Below, one piece after another: positions 36,020 through 47,749 of a DNA stretch of 64,000 nucleotides (position 1 is the stretch's first letter; each line of letters begins with the position of its first letter). The position numbers and the translations under genes are program-made. The stretch lies in the NCBI GenBank assembly GCA_017517305.1, contig JAFWZV010000003.1:62001-126000 (forward strand). The letters run 5' to 3'. This stretch comes from Lachnospiraceae bacterium (lineage in GTDB: Bacteria > Bacillota > Clostridia > Lachnospirales > Lachnospiraceae). The notes beneath the pieces are model-generated. The model worked only from the letters and a program-made list of their open reading frames with translations, had not been told where the DNA came from and ran no database searches.

Positions 36020-37390
36020 ATGAAGAAATTAATTGAAAGTAAGTGGGATGAAATTCTTTCACTTCTTGAAACTCAATATGATATTTCTAATATATTAATC
36101 AAGACCTGGATAGGTACTCTTAAAATTTTCGAGGTTAAGGATAATACTGTTTATTTCTATGTTGATGAAAAGCTTGGAGAGAACGCTGTCAAATTTATTC
36201 ATAAGAAGGAATTTGATTTATTCTTGCTGTCTTCTATTAGAGAAACCTTGAATAATATTGATATTGAAATAGTTATTGATGAGAAGAAACATTTTGTCAA
36301 GGAAGAGGATAAGGCTAAGGAGGTTAAGCTTTCTGAATCCTATCAGGATGCAGTTAGTAGAAGTAATCTTAATCCTAAGTACACCTTTGATACCTTTATA
36401 GTAGGAGATAGTAACAGACATGCACATGCAACCTGTCTTGCAGTAGCTGACATGCCTGCTCAGGATAACTTTAATCCACTTTTTCTATATGGTAATTCAG
36501 GACTTGGTAAAACACACCTTATGCAATCCATAGCTCACTATATTCTTCAGAATGATGATAAGGCTAATGTTTTATATGTAACCTCTGAGCAGTTTACTAA
36601 TGAAATCATTAACGCTATTAAGAATCATACAACTGATGAATTTAGAGAAAAGTATAGAAATGTAGATGTTCTCTTGGTTGATGATGTCCAGTTCATAAAG
36701 GACAAGGATTCAACTCAGATGGAATTTTTCAATACATTTAACACACTTTACGATAATAAAAAGCAGATAATTCTTTCATCAGATAGACCACCTAAGGATA
36801 TTAAAACCTTAGATGCAAGAATTATATCTAGATTTGAGTGTGGTGTTCCTATTGATATTCACGAGCCTGATTACGAGACTCGTATGGCCATTCTTAAGAA
36901 TAAGGCTGAGAGAGAAAACCTTAAGGACATTCCAGATGATGTTTATATCTACATAGCAGAGAATGTTACCAACAACATAAGAGAGCTTGAAGGTGCACTT
37001 AACAAGATATCTGTTTATTCCAAGCTTATGAATGAAAAGGTTACTCTTGAAACAGCTAAGGATTCTCTTAAGGATTTTATCAATAAGGATGCTAATATTA
37101 AGATTACTCCTGAAAGAATTGTTTCTGTTGTCTGCGAGCATATGAATATCTCAGAGAACGACATTAAGTCCAAGAAGAGAAGTCAAGATATTGCCACAGC
37201 TAGACAAATTATTATGTTTTTACTTAGAAAATATACTCTTCTTTCTCTAAAATCTGTTGGAGACATTGTTGGTGGAAGAGATCACACCACTGTTATGAAT
37301 GGAGTTAAGAGAGTTGAAGAAAATTACAATAAGGATGAAAGCTTCAAGAATAACATAGACACTATTATTAAAAAACTTAATCCTTCATAA
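36020..37390 (+). CDS. dnaA: Replication initiator DnaA
   Basis: Binds DnaA boxes and melts oriC. Domain I (about 1-85), a short linker (domain II), the AAA+ domain with Walker A LYGNSGLGKTHLMQ and Walker B VLLVDDVQFI, and the C-terminal DNA-binding domain with the signature GGRDHTTVMNGVKRV. 456 residues. Four boxes lie upstream of its promoter, so it is probably autoregulated. Confidence 0.97.
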   Translation: MKKLIESKWDEILSLLETQYDISNILIKTWIGTLKIFEVKDNTVYFYVDEKLGENAVKFIHKKEFDLFLLSSIRETLNNIDIEIVIDEKKHFVKEEDKAKEVKLSESYQDAVSRSNLNPKYTFDTFIVGDSNRHAHATCLAVADMPAQDNFNPLFLYGNSGLGKTHLMQSIAHYILQNDDKANVLYVTSEQFTNEIINAIKNHTTDEFREKYRNVDVLLVDDVQFIKDKDSTQMEFFNTFNTLYDNKKQIILSSDRPPKDIKTLDARIISRFECGVPIDIHEPDYETRMAILKNKAERENLKDIPDDVYIYIAENVTNNIRELEGALNKISVYSKLMNEKVTLETAKDSLKDFINKDANIKITPERIVSVVCEHMNISENDIKSKKRSQDIATARQIIMFLLRKYTLLSLKSVGDIVGGRDHTTVMNGVKRVEENYNKDESFKNNIDTIIKKLNPS

Positions 37391-37677
37391 ATATGTTGAT
37401 TAAATGTCTATAACCTGTTGTTTGATGTTATTTAATATGTTGATAATTAAAAACTTTAAATTTTAAAGCATTTTAACACCTTAAGTTATCCATATTTTTA
37501 ACACACTAAATTCAAGGTTTAAGGACAAGCTTATCACCATTTAAAACCTTTATAAAACAAGGGGTTTAAGAGGTTAACTTAAAATCCACACCCCCTACTA
37601 TTATTACTACTAATTTATAATTATTTATTATTATAATTTTTGATTTATTTTCACTGTGGAAAGGAGTTATTAACATC

Positions 37678-38796
37678 ATGAAAATAAAATGTTCAAGATC
37701 AAGCTTAATGAAATCTCTTAATATTGTATCAAAGGCAGTATCTAACAAAACTACTATGCCAATACTTGAGTGTATTCTTATAGATGTATATGCTGACTGC
37801 ATTAAGCTTGTAGCTAATGATTTAGAGTTAGGTATAGAAACAACACTTGAGGGTGATGTTTTAGAGATTGGAAAGATTGCAGTAGAAGCTAAGCAGTTTA
37901 CTGAATATATTAAGAGACTTCCAGAGAGTGAAATTTTATTAGAGTCAACTCCTGATACAAAGCTTAATATAAAATGTGAACGTTCAGACCTTGAATTTTT
38001 GGCATGTAAGCCAGGAGAAGAATTTACAGACCTTCCAGAGGTAGAGAAAAGTAAGAGTATAACTGTATCACAGTTTACTTTAAAGCAAGTAATTAATCAG
38101 ACAATATTCTCTATATCAGATAATGAGAATAACAAGCTTATGACTGGTGAGCTTTTTGAGGTTGTTGATGGAAAGCTTAAGGTTGTATCTCTTGATGGTC
38201 ACAGAATTTCTATGAGAAATATAGAGCTTTCAGGAAATCCTGACAATGTAAAGGTTGTTGTTCCTGGAAAAACCTTAAATGATATTTCTAGAATTTTAAC
38301 TGGTGGAGTAGATGATATGGTTAATATCTATTTTACTGATAGAAATATATTATTTGAGTTTGAAAATACAGTTGTTGTTTCTAGATTACTTGAGGGAGAG
38401 TATTTTAAGATAGTACAGATGCTTTCCATAGATCAAAAGATTAGTGTAAAGGTTAATAATAAGGATTTCTTAAGTACTCTTGATAGAGCTTCTATATTTA
38501 TCAGAGAGTCAGATAAGAAGCCAATAGTTATTAGTATTAAGGATGACAACAATATGTACTTCAAGGTTAATAGCCAGAACGGTAATATGAATGAAACCTT
38601 AGAGGTAGATAAGAAGGGTGATGATATTCTTATAGGATTTAACCCAAGATTCTTAATGGATGTACTTCGTGTTGTAGATGATGAGGAAATTAATTTATAT
38701 ATGAAGGATGCTAAGTCACCTTGTATTATAAAGGATGATAACGAATCCTATGTATATGTAATTCTTCCAGTAAATATTAATGCCAGCGCATACTAA
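37678..38796 (+). CDS. dnaN: DNA polymerase III beta clamp
   Basis: The sliding clamp. Three clamp folds over 372 residues, starting MKIKCSRSSLMKSLNIVSKAV and ending YVYVILPVNINA, with the typical LDGHRISMRN strand. The ribosome site is ggaaaggag. It follows dnaA by 287 bases of AT-rich DNA. Confidence 0.97.
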   Translation: MKIKCSRSSLMKSLNIVSKAVSNKTTMPILECILIDVYADCIKLVANDLELGIETTLEGDVLEIGKIAVEAKQFTEYIKRLPESEILLESTPDTKLNIKCERSDLEFLACKPGEEFTDLPEVEKSKSITVSQFTLKQVINQTIFSISDNENNKLMTGELFEVVDGKLKVVSLDGHRISMRNIELSGNPDNVKVVVPGKTLNDISRILTGGVDDMVNIYFTDRNILFEFENTVVVSRLLEGEYFKIVQMLSIDQKISVKVNNKDFLSTLDRASIFIRESDKKPIVISIKDDNNMYFKVNSQNGNMNETLEVDKKGDDILIGFNPRFLMDVLRVVDDEEINLYMKDAKSPCIIKDDNESYVYVILPVNINASAY

Positions 38797-38810
38797 TTAG
38801 GAGGATTATT

Positions 38811-39026
38811 ATGCATATATTAAAGCTTCGTGATGGAGAAGAATTTATTAAGCTTGGACAGGCACTTAAGGCTACAGGACTTGCTGATTCAGGTATAGAT
38901 GCTAAGGAATTTATACAGCAAGGCCTTGTTCTTGTGGATGGAGAAGTGGAAACCAGAAGAGGAAGAAAGCTTTATGATGGAGCTCATGTAGAATTTGATG
39001 GTGAGTCCATTAGTATACAGTCTTAA
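38811..39026 (+). CDS. yaaA: S4-domain RNA-binding protein (YaaA/RlbA)
   Basis: A 71-residue S4-like protein (FIKLGQALKATGLADSGIDAKEFIQQGLV, then GEVETRRGRKLYDG). It sits between dnaN and recF as in Bacillus, where it is thought to act in ribosome assembly. 14 bases after dnaN. Confidence 0.93.
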   Translation: MHILKLRDGEEFIKLGQALKATGLADSGIDAKEFIQQGLVLVDGEVETRRGRKLYDGAHVEFDGESISIQS

Positions 39027-39043
39027 TTAAGTGAGGCTAGATA

Positions 39044-40132
39044 ATGGTTATAAATAATTTGGCACTTAATAATTATCGTAATTATTTAAGTGAGGAAATT
39101 AGTTTTTCAGAAGGCATAAATATTTTATATGGTGATAATGCTCAGGGTAAAACCAATATATTAGAGGCCATATATATGCTTGCCACAACCAAATCTCACA
39201 GAACCAGTAAGGATAAGGAGATTATTAATCTAAGCTTTGATGAAGGTCATATAAAGGCGTCTGTAAATAAGAGATGTATAAACTATAGAATAGATATGCA
39301 TCTTAGGAGAAATAAATCAAAGGGTGTTGCCATAGACCAGGTACCTGTTAGGAAAACTTCACAGCTTATGGGTATGGTAAATGTTGTTTTATTTTCGCCA
39401 GAGGATTTAGATATTATAAAAAATGGTCCTTCTGAGAGAAGACGTTTCATAGATATGGAGCTATGTCAGCTAAATAAGATTTATTATAGTAATCTCAGTA
39501 ATTATAATAAAATTCTTAATCAGAGAAATAATTTACTTAAAAATATCTATTATGACAAATCTCAGATGGATATGTTAGATGTGTGGGATGCACAGCTGGT
39601 AGATTTTGGTATAAAAATTATAAAAGATAGGAATAATTTTATTGATAAGATTAATGAAATTATCCTTGATATACATAAAAGGCTTACAGGTGATAAGGAA
39701 ATCATAGCTGTAAAATATGATAAGAATGTTACTGAGGAAAAATTTGCCAAAGAACTAAGCCTTAAGAGGGACATAGACCTAAGATATCAGAATACTCAGG
39801 TTGGACCTCATAGAGATGATATATCATTTTATATAAATGATATGGATGTTAAAACCTATGGTTCTCAGGGACAGCAGCGAACAGTTGCATTATCCTTAAA
39901 GCTAGCTGAGATAGAGTTAGTTAAGGAATTAATAGGAGATAATCCCATATTACTGTTAGATGATGTAATGTCAGAGTTAGATTCATCCAGAAGAGATGCA
40001 TTACTATCATCCATTAATGATATCCAGACTATCATTACATGTACAGGATATGATGATTTTATAAAAGAAAGGCTAACCGTGGATAAGGTATATATGGTTA
40101 GTAAGGGGACTATACAGCAGGTAAATCTATAA
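39044..40132 (+). CDS. recF: Recombination and repair protein RecF
   Basis: Loads RecA at single-strand gaps. SMC-like ATPase: Walker A GDNAQGKTNILEAIY, signature YGSQGQQRTVALSLKLAE and Walker B PILLLDDVMSELD. 362 residues. 17 bases after yaaA and 26 before gyrB. Confidence 0.97.
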   Translation: MVINNLALNNYRNYLSEEISFSEGINILYGDNAQGKTNILEAIYMLATTKSHRTSKDKEIINLSFDEGHIKASVNKRCINYRIDMHLRRNKSKGVAIDQVPVRKTSQLMGMVNVVLFSPEDLDIIKNGPSERRRFIDMELCQLNKIYYSNLSNYNKILNQRNNLLKNIYYDKSQMDMLDVWDAQLVDFGIKIIKDRNNFIDKINEIILDIHKRLTGDKEIIAVKYDKNVTEEKFAKELSLKRDIDLRYQNTQVGPHRDDISFYINDMDVKTYGSQGQQRTVALSLKLAEIELVKELIGDNPILLLDDVMSELDSSRRDALLSSINDIQTIITCTGYDDFIKERLTVDKVYMVSKGTIQQVNL

Positions 40133-40158
40133 CTGCTGTAGCCTAAAGGAGGATATAA

Positions 40159-42081
40159 ATGGGCAGTAATGAACAATCAAATTATGGTGCCGATCAAATT
40201 CAGATACTTGAAGGATTAGAGGCGGTACGTAAGAGACCAGGTATGTATATTGGTAGTACCTCTACTAGAGGATTGCATCACTTGGTTTACGAAATAGTTG
40301 ATAATGCAGTTGATGAGGCTCTTGCTGGATTCTGTAATAATATTGATATTACTATTAATGCAGATAATTCAGTAACAGTTGTGGATAACGGTAGAGGTAT
40401 ACCTACTGGTATTCATGAGAAGGCTGGAATACCTGCTGTTGAGGTTGTATTTACAATTCTTCACGCAGGAGGAAAATTCGGCGGTGGAGGATATAAGGTT
40501 TCTGGTGGTCTCCACGGAGTTGGTGCCTCTGTAGTTAATGCACTTTCTAACTGGCTTGAGGTTGAAATTTCAAGAGATGGAAAGGTATATAGACAGCGCT
40601 ATGAGAGAGGAAATGTTATCTATAAGCTGAAAGAGGTTGGTAAGAGTGATAAGACAGGAACTAAGGTAACATTTATGCCAGATGATACTATCTTTGATGA
40701 TGTAATCTTTGATTATGACACTCTTAGAAGAAGATTCAGAGAGATGGCATTCCTTACTAAGGGTCTTAGAATTAATATTGAGGATAAGAGAGAGGGTAAA
40801 GAAAAGAGTGCAACCTTCCACTATGAAGGTGGTATAAAAGAATTTATTGAGTATCTTAATAAAAATAAAACTACTCTTTATGATAAGGTTATATATTGTG
40901 ATGGATATAAGGATGATATCTATGTTGAGGTAGCTCTGCAGCATAATGATTCCTTTAATGAGAATACACTTAGCTTTGTTAATAACATTACAACTCCAGA
41001 GGGTGGTATGCACCTTACAGGTTTTAGATCTGCCCTTACTAAGGTATGTAATGATTATGCTAGAAATAATAAACTACTTAAGGATAAGGAGGATAACCTT
41101 TCAGGTGATGACCTTAGAGAGGGACTTGCTTGTATAGTAAGTATTAAAATTCCTGATCCTCAGTTTGAGGGACAGACTAAGCAGAAGCTTGGTAATGCTG
41201 AGGCTAGAACTGCAGTTGAGGGTATTGTATTTGAGAAGCTTACTTATTTCTTAGAGCAGAATCCTCAGGTTGCTAAGGCTATAGTTGGTAAGGCTGTACT
41301 TGCTCAGAGAGCTCGTATAGCAGCTCGTAAGGCTAGAGATGTGGCTAGAAAGTCAACACTTGAAAGCTCTATGGCACTTCCAGGAAAGCTTGCTGACTGT
41401 TCAGATAAGGATCCTAAGAATTGTGAAATCTACATCGTAGAGGGAGATTCTGCGGGTGGTTCTGCTAAGACTGCTCGTTCTAGAGCTACACAGGCTATAC
41501 TTCCTCTTAGAGGTAAAATCCTTAATGTAGAGAAGGCAAGAATTGATAGAATTCTTGGTAATGAAGAAATTAAAGCTATGATAACTGCATTTGGTACAGG
41601 TATCAGAGAAAACTTTAATATAGAAAAGCTTAGATATGATAAGATTATTATCATGACAGATGCGGACGTAGATGGTGCTCATATTGCAACACTTATGCTT
41701 ACCTTTTTCTTCAGATTTATGCCTGACCTTATAAGACAGGGTCATGTATATCTGGCACAGCCACCACTTTATAAGTTGGAGAAAAATAAGAAGACTTGGT
41801 ATGCATACAGCGATGAGGAGCTTGCTAAAATATTAGATGAGGTTGGAAGAGACCAGAATAATAAGATTCAGCGTTATAAGGGTCTTGGTGAGATGGATGC
41901 TGAGCAGCTTTGGGATACAACTATGGATCCTGAGAAGAGAGTTCTTCTTAGAGTATCTATAGATGAGGAAAGTGAGTCAGAGCTTGATATTACCTTTGAT
42001 ACTCTTATGGGTGAGAAGGTTGAGCCAAGACGTGAGTTTATAGAGGCAAATGCCAAGTTCGTTAAGAATCTTGACATTTAA
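40159..42081 (+). CDS. gyrB: DNA gyrase subunit B
   Basis: ATPase subunit of gyrase. GHKL ATPase domain ([35 protein letters not shown]), the transducer domain, and the TOPRIM domain with [10 protein letters not shown] and DADVDGAHI, then [15 protein letters not shown]. 640 residues, normal for Gram-positive GyrB. Confidence 0.97.
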   Translation: MGSNEQSNYGADQIQILEGLEAVRKRPGMYIGSTSTRGLHHLVYEIVDNAVDEALAGFCNNIDITINADNSVTVVDNGRGIPTGIHEKAGIPAVEVVFTILHAGGKFGGGGYKVSGGLHGVGASVVNALSNWLEVEISRDGKVYRQRYERGNVIYKLKEVGKSDKTGTKVTFMPDDTIFDDVIFDYDTLRRRFREMAFLTKGLRINIEDKREGKEKSATFHYEGGIKEFIEYLNKNKTTLYDKVIYCDGYKDDIYVEVALQHNDSFNENTLSFVNNITTPEGGMHLTGFRSALTKVCNDYARNNKLLKDKEDNLSGDDLREGLACIVSIKIPDPQFEGQTKQKLGNAEARTAVEGIVFEKLTYFLEQNPQVAKAIVGKAVLAQRARIAARKARDVARKSTLESSMALPGKLADCSDKDPKNCEIYIVEGDSAGGSAKTARSRATQAILPLRGKILNVEKARIDRILGNEEIKAMITAFGTGIRENFNIEKLRYDKIIIMTDADVDGAHIATLMLTFFFRFMPDLIRQGHVYLAQPPLYKLEKNKKTWYAYSDEELAKILDEVGRDQNNKIQRYKGLGEMDAEQLWDTTMDPEKRVLLRVSIDEESESELDITFDTLMGEKVEPRREFIEANAKFVKNLDI

Positions 42082-42091
42082 TGGGAGGTAA

Positions 42092-44686
42092 ATGATGGAC
42101 GATAGTAATATTTTTGATAAAATCCAAGAAGTGGATTTGAAAAAGACCATGGAAGAGTCATATATTGACTATGCCATGAGTGTTATCGCGGCTCGTGCTC
42201 TCCCTGATGTAAGAGACGGTCTTAAGCCAGTACAAAGAAGAATACTTCACTCCATGGTAGAGCTTTCTAACTATCCAGATAAGCCACATAGAAAGTGTGC
42301 CCGTATCGTGGGTGATACCATGGGTAAATATCACCCACATGGTGATAGCTCAATCTATGAAGCTATGGTAAAGCTTGCACAGGAGTGGAATACCAGATAT
42401 CAGCTTATCGATGGACATGGAAACTTTGGTTCTGTGGACGGAGATGGAGCTGCGGCAATGCGATACACAGAAGCAAGACTCTCTAAGATTGCATTAGAGA
42501 TGATTGCTGATATTAACAAGGATACAGTAGATTTTGTACCAAACTTCGACGAGACTGAGAAGGAGCCAATAGTACTTCCAAGTAGATATCCTAACCTACT
42601 TGTAAATGGTACTTCAGGTATCGCCGTAGGTATGGCTACAAATATTCCACCTCATAACCTTAGAGAGGTTATAAATGGTGTTGTTAAGATTATTGATAAT
42701 CAGGTAGAGGAAGACAGAGAAACTGATATAGAGGAGCTTATGGAGATTATCCAGGGTCCAGACTTCCCTACAGGTGCGCAGATACTTGGAACATCAGGTA
42801 TTAGCGAGGCTTATAGAACAGGTAGAGGTAAGATTAAGGTAAGAGCTATATCTGAGATTGAGCCTATGAGTGGTGGAAAGCAAAGAATTGTTGTAACTGA
42901 GCTTCCATACATGGTTAATAAGGCTAGACTTATTCAGAAGATTGCCGAGCTTGTTAAGGAGAAGAAGCTTGATGGTATTACAGACCTTAGAGATGAGTCT
43001 TCTCGTGAAGGTATGAGAATTGTAATCGAGCTTAGAAAGGATTGCAATGCAAATATTATCTTAAATCAGCTTTATAAGCATACACAGATGCAGGATACAT
43101 TTGGTGTAATTATGCTTGCTCTTGTAAATCAGGAACCTAGAGTATTAAATCTTCTTGAAATGCTTACATATTACTTGAAGCATCAGGAGGAGGTTGTTAC
43201 AAGAAGAACTAAGTATGAGCTTGATAAGGCAGAGAAGAGAGCTCATATCTTAGAGGGATTACTTATAGCTCTTGATCATATTGATGAGGTTATTAAGATA
43301 ATCAGAGCTTCAAAGTCTGTTGCAGATGCTAAGCTTAAGCTGATGGAGACCTTTGGTCTTACAGACGCTCAGGCAGAAGCTATTGTAGAGATGAAGCTTA
43401 GAGCTCTCACAGGTTTGGAGAGAGAAAAGCTTGAGAATGAGTATAAGGAGCTTATGGTTAAGATTGCTGAGTTACGTGCAATTCTTGCTGATAGAAAGAA
43501 GCTTCTTGGAGTTATCAAGGAGGAGATTCTTATTATTGCTACTAAGTTTGGCGATGACAGAAGAACTTCTATTGGTATAGATATGGATGATGATATCTCT
43601 GTTGAGGATCTTATTAAGAAGGAGAATATCGTTATCGCTATGACTAAGCTTGGCTATGTTAAGCGTATGTCTATCAATAACTTTAAGAGCCAGCACAGAG
43701 GTGGTAAGGGCATAAAGGGTATGCAGACCATAGAGGATGACTTTATAGAAGATCTCTTCATGACTACTACCCACCATTACATTATGTTCTTTACTAACCA
43801 GGGTAGAGTATATAGACTTAAGGCTTATGAGATTCCAGAGTCAAGTAGAACTGCAAGAGGAACAGCTATTGTTAACCTTCTTCAGCTTATGCCTGATGAG
43901 AAGATTACAGCTGTTATACCAATCTTAAAGTACAATGAGGGCAGATATCTCTTCATGGCTACTAAGAATGGTATTGTTAAGAAGACTAAGATTACAGAAT
44001 ATGCAAATGTTAGAAAGTCTGGTCTTGCTGCTATTACTCTTAAGGAAAATGATGAGCTTATCGAGGTTAAGTCAACTAACAACAAGAAGGATATAATCCT
44101 TATCACTAAGCAGGGTATGTGCATCCGATTCAATGAAAAGGATGTAAGAAGCACAGGTAGAACATCTATGGGTGTTATCGGTATGAATGTTGCTGACGGT
44201 GATGAAATCGTTGGTATGCAGATGGATACTCAGGGTGATTCAGTGCTTATAGTATCTGAGAATGGCTTAGGTAAGAGAACACTTATTGATGAATTTACTC
44301 CACAGAGACGTGGTGGAAAGGGAGTTAAGTGTTACAAGATTACTGAGAAGTCAGGTCCTGTAATTGGATTTAAGGCAGTTAGTGATGATAATGAGATAAT
44401 GATTATTACTAATCAGGGAATTGTAATCAGACTTCTTTGTAAGGATATATCTACTCTTGGAAGAATCACTACAGGCGTTAAGCTTATCAATATGGATATT
44501 GCAAATGATATTACAGTTGCAAGTATTGCCAAGGTAAGACAGAAGTCTGCAGATGAGTCAGAGTCTCTTACAGCTTTAGAGCAGGAGATGGAGGCTCAGG
44601 ACAATGAAGAAGGAGATGTAGAGGATACTGTAGAGGACTCATTAGATGAGGGCTTAGCAGATGATACAGATCCTAAGGACGAGTAG
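42092..44686 (+). CDS. gyrA: DNA gyrase subunit A
   Basis: Breaks and rejoins DNA for supercoiling. The active-site Tyr is in [12 protein letters not shown]; the quinolone pocket reads [12 protein letters not shown], with the usual Ser at the first resistance position; the GyrA box [10 protein letters not shown] marks the C-terminal beta-pinwheel. 864 residues with a long acidic tail ([16 protein letters not shown]). Ten bases after gyrB. Confidence 0.97.
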   Translation: MMDDSNIFDKIQEVDLKKTMEESYIDYAMSVIAARALPDVRDGLKPVQRRILHSMVELSNYPDKPHRKCARIVGDTMGKYHPHGDSSIYEAMVKLAQEWNTRYQLIDGHGNFGSVDGDGAAAMRYTEARLSKIALEMIADINKDTVDFVPNFDETEKEPIVLPSRYPNLLVNGTSGIAVGMATNIPPHNLREVINGVVKIIDNQVEEDRETDIEELMEIIQGPDFPTGAQILGTSGISEAYRTGRGKIKVRAISEIEPMSGGKQRIVVTELPYMVNKARLIQKIAELVKEKKLDGITDLRDESSREGMRIVIELRKDCNANIILNQLYKHTQMQDTFGVIMLALVNQEPRVLNLLEMLTYYLKHQEEVVTRRTKYELDKAEKRAHILEGLLIALDHIDEVIKIIRASKSVADAKLKLMETFGLTDAQAEAIVEMKLRALTGLEREKLENEYKELMVKIAELRAILADRKKLLGVIKEEILIIATKFGDDRRTSIGIDMDDDISVEDLIKKENIVIAMTKLGYVKRMSINNFKSQHRGGKGIKGMQTIEDDFIEDLFMTTTHHYIMFFTNQGRVYRLKAYEIPESSRTARGTAIVNLLQLMPDEKITAVIPILKYNEGRYLFMATKNGIVKKTKITEYANVRKSGLAAITLKENDELIEVKSTNNKKDIILITKQGMCIRFNEKDVRSTGRTSMGVIGMNVADGDEIVGMQMDTQGDSVLIVSENGLGKRTLIDEFTPQRRGGKGVKCYKITEKSGPVIGFKAVSDDNEIMIITNQGIVIRLLCKDISTLGRITTGVKLINMDIANDITVASIAKVRQKSADESESLTALEQEMEAQDNEEGDVEDTVEDSLDEGLADDTDPKDE

Positions 44687-44720
44687 TTATAAGATTAATT
44701 AACATTTTAGTTTACTGGTT

Positions 44721-44746
44721 CCAGGGCTTAAAGCTTTTAAGCTCTG
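44721..44746 (+). terminator. Hairpin after gyrA
   Basis: CCAGGGCTTAAA pairs with TTTTAAGCTCTGG. The T run is weak, so it may be an attenuator or processing site before the small membrane gene. Confidence 0.5.
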
Positions 44747-44772
44747 GGGCTTAAATAAAAGAGGTAATTAAT

Positions 44773-44976
44773 ATGGGAGATACATTAATAGAAGGTCTTG
44801 AGGGACTAACCAAAATTGAAGGATTAGCAGATGTTCTTTTCGATGCAATATACTGGTTGGCGGTTATATTTGTAATTTTATTGATTGCATATATATTTGT
44901 TTCACTTAGTATTTTTGTAACCAAGGTTAAGAATGGAACCCTTGGGGAGAAGGATGATGATTATCTAGATGATTAG
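44773..44976 (+). CDS. Small single-pass membrane protein
   Basis: 67 residues with one strong transmembrane helix (AIYWLAVIFVILLIAYIFVSLSIFV as two close segments, about 26-50) and an acidic C-terminus (EKDDDYLDD). Function unknown. It has a ribosome site (gaggtaatta) and a terminator after it, and lies 86 bases after gyrA. Confidence 0.65.
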   Translation: MGDTLIEGLEGLTKIEGLADVLFDAIYWLAVIFVILLIAYIFVSLSIFVTKVKNGTLGEKDDDYLDD

Positions 44977-44999
44977 CTAGTATTTAGAGGCTAAAAATT

Positions 45000-45032
45000 A
45001 CCCGCGGTATGAAAAACTACCGTGGGTTTTTT
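45000..45032 (+). terminator. Intrinsic terminator
   Basis: ACCCGCGGTA (45000-45009) pairs with TACCGTGGGT (45018-45027; one G-U pair), followed by a T run. Confidence 0.88.
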
Positions 45033-45133
45033 AATGCCTACTTTTAGATACTTGTTTTTCCCATGATTTAGTTGCATAATATTACTATGTGTAAATATAA
45101 AAAGTAGTTTATAAAGAGGGTTATAGATTAATT

Positions 45134-45976
45134 ATGAGAACAATTAATACAGACATAGTAGTAGAAACAGTTAGGGATATGTGTATCCAGGCTAATATTT
45201 TCCTTGCTCCTGATATGGAGGAAAGAATGAGAAAGGCTGCGGATGAAGAGGATGGAATCCTAGGTAAGCAGATTATGAATCAGCTTATAGAGAACATGGA
45301 GATTGCAGGAAGTGATAGGATACCTATATGTCAGGATACAGGTATGGCAGTGTTCTTTGTAAATGTGGGACAGGATTTACATATAGAGGGAATGAATCTT
45401 ACAGATGCCATCAACGAAGGGGTAAGACAGGGTTACACCGAAGGATTTCTTAGAAAGTCAGTGGTGGCAGATCCACTTATTCGTGAGAATACTAAGGATA
45501 ATACCCCTGCTATTATTCACTACGATATAGTTCCTGGAGATAAGCTAACCATTACCATAGCGCCTAAAGGCTTTGGAAGTGAGAATATGAGTAGGGTGTT
45601 TATGCTTAAGCCGGCTGATGGTGAGGAAGGAGTAAAGGCAGCAGTGCTTCAGGCAGTTAAGGACGCAGGTCCTAATGCATGTCCACCTATGGTAGTAGGA
45701 GTTGGACTTGGAGGAGATTTTGAATTAGCAGCAAAGCTTGCCAAGAAGGCACTTACCAGAGATGTTAATTCACACTCTGATAAAGAGCATATTGCTAGAA
45801 TAGAAAGAGAGCTGATCGAAATGATTAATGCTACAGGCATTGGACCTGGAGGCTTAGGTGGAAAAACCACAGCTCTTGCTGTTAATATTGAAACATATGC
45901 TACACATATTGCAGGAATGCCTCTGGCAGTAAATATGTGCTGTCATGTAAATAGACATGTAACTAAGGAGATATAA
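45134..45976 (+). CDS. Fumarate hydratase class I, alpha (N-terminal) subunit
   Basis: Iron-sulfur fumarase interconverting fumarate and malate; the homologous pair TtdAB uses tartrate. The 4Fe-4S cysteines fit C in PICQDTGMAVFF, NACPPMVVG and the late MCCHVNRH. KGFGSENMSR is a family signature. 280 residues. The partner subunit is two genes downstream, with a membrane gene between them. The annotation as fumarase rather than tartrate dehydratase is inferred. Confidence 0.92.
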   Translation: MRTINTDIVVETVRDMCIQANIFLAPDMEERMRKAADEEDGILGKQIMNQLIENMEIAGSDRIPICQDTGMAVFFVNVGQDLHIEGMNLTDAINEGVRQGYTEGFLRKSVVADPLIRENTKDNTPAIIHYDIVPGDKLTITIAPKGFGSENMSRVFMLKPADGEEGVKAAVLQAVKDAGPNACPPMVVGVGLGGDFELAAKLAKKALTRDVNSHSDKEHIARIERELIEMINATGIGPGGLGGKTTALAVNIETYATHIAGMPLAVNMCCHVNRHVTKEI

Positions 45977-46000
45977 GATATATAAAAGGGGGATTTTTAC

Positions 46001-47749
46001 ATGGGAAAATTTAAAAATTTTATTGAGGAACAAAAGTCAGATTTGAGAGGGCTAATGTATAACTATACATTTACAATAATTGCAGTTGCACTGGCATCTA
46101 TAATCTTCTGCATTGACTTTGAGTTGGATGAAGCTAATGATTTTGTTACTTACACAGAGTTTTTCCTACTTATGTTTGCATTGGGAGCATTGCTAATAGA
46201 GACCTTTTTCGTGGATAAGACACAACCTAAAAATTGGGGAAGGCTTACTATATTTTATGTCTTAGATACTGCTTTGGCTTTGATTTGGACATTGATAGCT
46301 TACTTTGATGATGAGATAGCCAATGGATTTGATTATCCGGATATATATTATCTTAATATATCCAAGATACTTGCTGTGTATATAGCAGCCATAGTTGTAG
46401 CCACAATTTATAAGCTAGTAAAGCTAAGTGGACTTAGCTTTGATACATATATTTCTCGAGCAATCTTTGGATTGCTTAAGATGTGGGGATTATTTTTTGT
46501 ACTTTATCTGGCTATATGTATGCTGCTTTCTATATTCGAAGCCCTTATTATGGATATAGATTATTGGGATATATTAGATAATTTAACTGTGTTAATATGC
46601 GGATTTGTATGCTTCCCATACAGCTTGCTAACCATAACAGATACCAAGGATGAAAATTCAAAGTATACCAAGGGACTTATAAATGTGGTCCTTATGCCGG
46701 CAGTTATTATTGCTTTGCTTATTGTTTATTTATATATATTCAAAATTATACTTAGCTGGGAAATGCCTTCAAATGAGGTGTTTGACATTTGCTTATACGT
46801 GTTTGTTTTAGGTGGTCCTGTATGGTTTATGTGTAATGGCTTCCTTAGGGAGAAAGCATCTCTTAAGGGTGAAGAGCCAGGCTTTTATGGAAAGGTTGTA
46901 AAAAATATAAAATATGCTTATATTCCTTTAATTATATTGGAGATTATTTCCATAGGAATAAGAATAGCAAGCTATGGCCTTACAACAGATAGATATATGG
47001 GTGTTGTGGCTATAATTTTCCAAATAATTTACGTACTTTGGGATGTAATAGGAAAGCTTATGAAGAAGGAGCTTAAGGAAGAGCTTCTACTTATTGTAGG
47101 TTTTGGAATATTTACATTTGCCATGCTTTGCCCAGGTCTTAATATGGATAAGCTTCCTGCTAATGTTCAGATAGCACGTTTTGAGAAAGCTCTTGATAGG
47201 GAAGATTATGCAACTGCAGGTACTATATATGAATATCTGGATTCCTATAGATGTGAATATGGTGATGTGTACTTAGATGATAAATTCACAAAGAAGGAAA
47301 GAGAAGAGCTAGAGCTTAAATTCTATGATTATGTAGAAGAGGAAGATCAATATAAGTATACTGAATACATGAGAGCCTACGTTCCAACAAATATAAGAAA
47401 TAATGGAGTGGAGATAGCAGGATTTACGCATATTTATGAATTTTCCTATTATTGTAACTATGACAAGGAATATTCTAGTGAAGATATTAAAGCTATTATT
47501 GTTACATACGGTGATAATTTTGAGATAAATGTAGATATAACTCAGGTTGTTGATTTAGCTATCAAGTTAAAGGCTGATGATTTGAATTATTCTCAGGAAA
47601 TGGATTATCAATACATAAAATTAAGTAACAATTGTTGTGTTGTAATTGAAGAAATTACCTTTAGACATAACACTTACACTGGTGAGATAAGTGGACTGGA
47701 TTTTAGCGGTTACATTCTTACCAATGAGGGAGGACATAATGGACAATAA
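46001..47749 (+). CDS. DUF4153-like multi-pass membrane protein
   Basis: 582 residues with about eleven predicted transmembrane helices in the first 400 residues and a soluble C-terminal domain of about 180 residues (KLPANVQIARFEKALDREDYATAGTIYEYLDSY ...). The helix layout and the PANVQIARFEKAL segment look like DUF4153 proteins, whose role is unknown. It lies 24 bases after the fumarase alpha gene and overlaps the beta gene by 11 bases, so translation is coupled to beta. Confidence 0.72.
   Translation: MGKFKNFIEEQKSDLRGLMYNYTFTIIAVALASIIFCIDFELDEANDFVTYTEFFLLMFALGALLIETFFVDKTQPKNWGRLTIFYVLDTALALIWTLIAYFDDEIANGFDYPDIYYLNISKILAVYIAAIVVATIYKLVKLSGLSFDTYISRAIFGLLKMWGLFFVLYLAICMLLSIFEALIMDIDYWDILDNLTVLICGFVCFPYSLLTITDTKDENSKYTKGLINVVLMPAVIIALLIVYLYIFKIILSWEMPSNEVFDICLYVFVLGGPVWFMCNGFLREKASLKGEEPGFYGKVVKNIKYAYIPLIILEIISIGIRIASYGLTTDRYMGVVAIIFQIIYVLWDVIGKLMKKELKEELLLIVGFGIFTFAMLCPGLNMDKLPANVQIARFEKALDREDYATAGTIYEYLDSYRCEYGDVYLDDKFTKKEREELELKFYDYVEEEDQYKYTEYMRAYVPTNIRNNGVEIAGFTHIYEFSYYCNYDKEYSSEDIKAIIVTYGDNFEINVDITQVVDLAIKLKADDLNYSQEMDYQYIKLSNNCCVVIEEITFRHNTYTGEISGLDFSGYILTNEGGHNGQ

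Noticed and set aside
37391-37677. dnaA-dnaN gap as a second half of a bipartite origin
   Set aside because: Only one near-match DnaA box is visible, which is too little to call.
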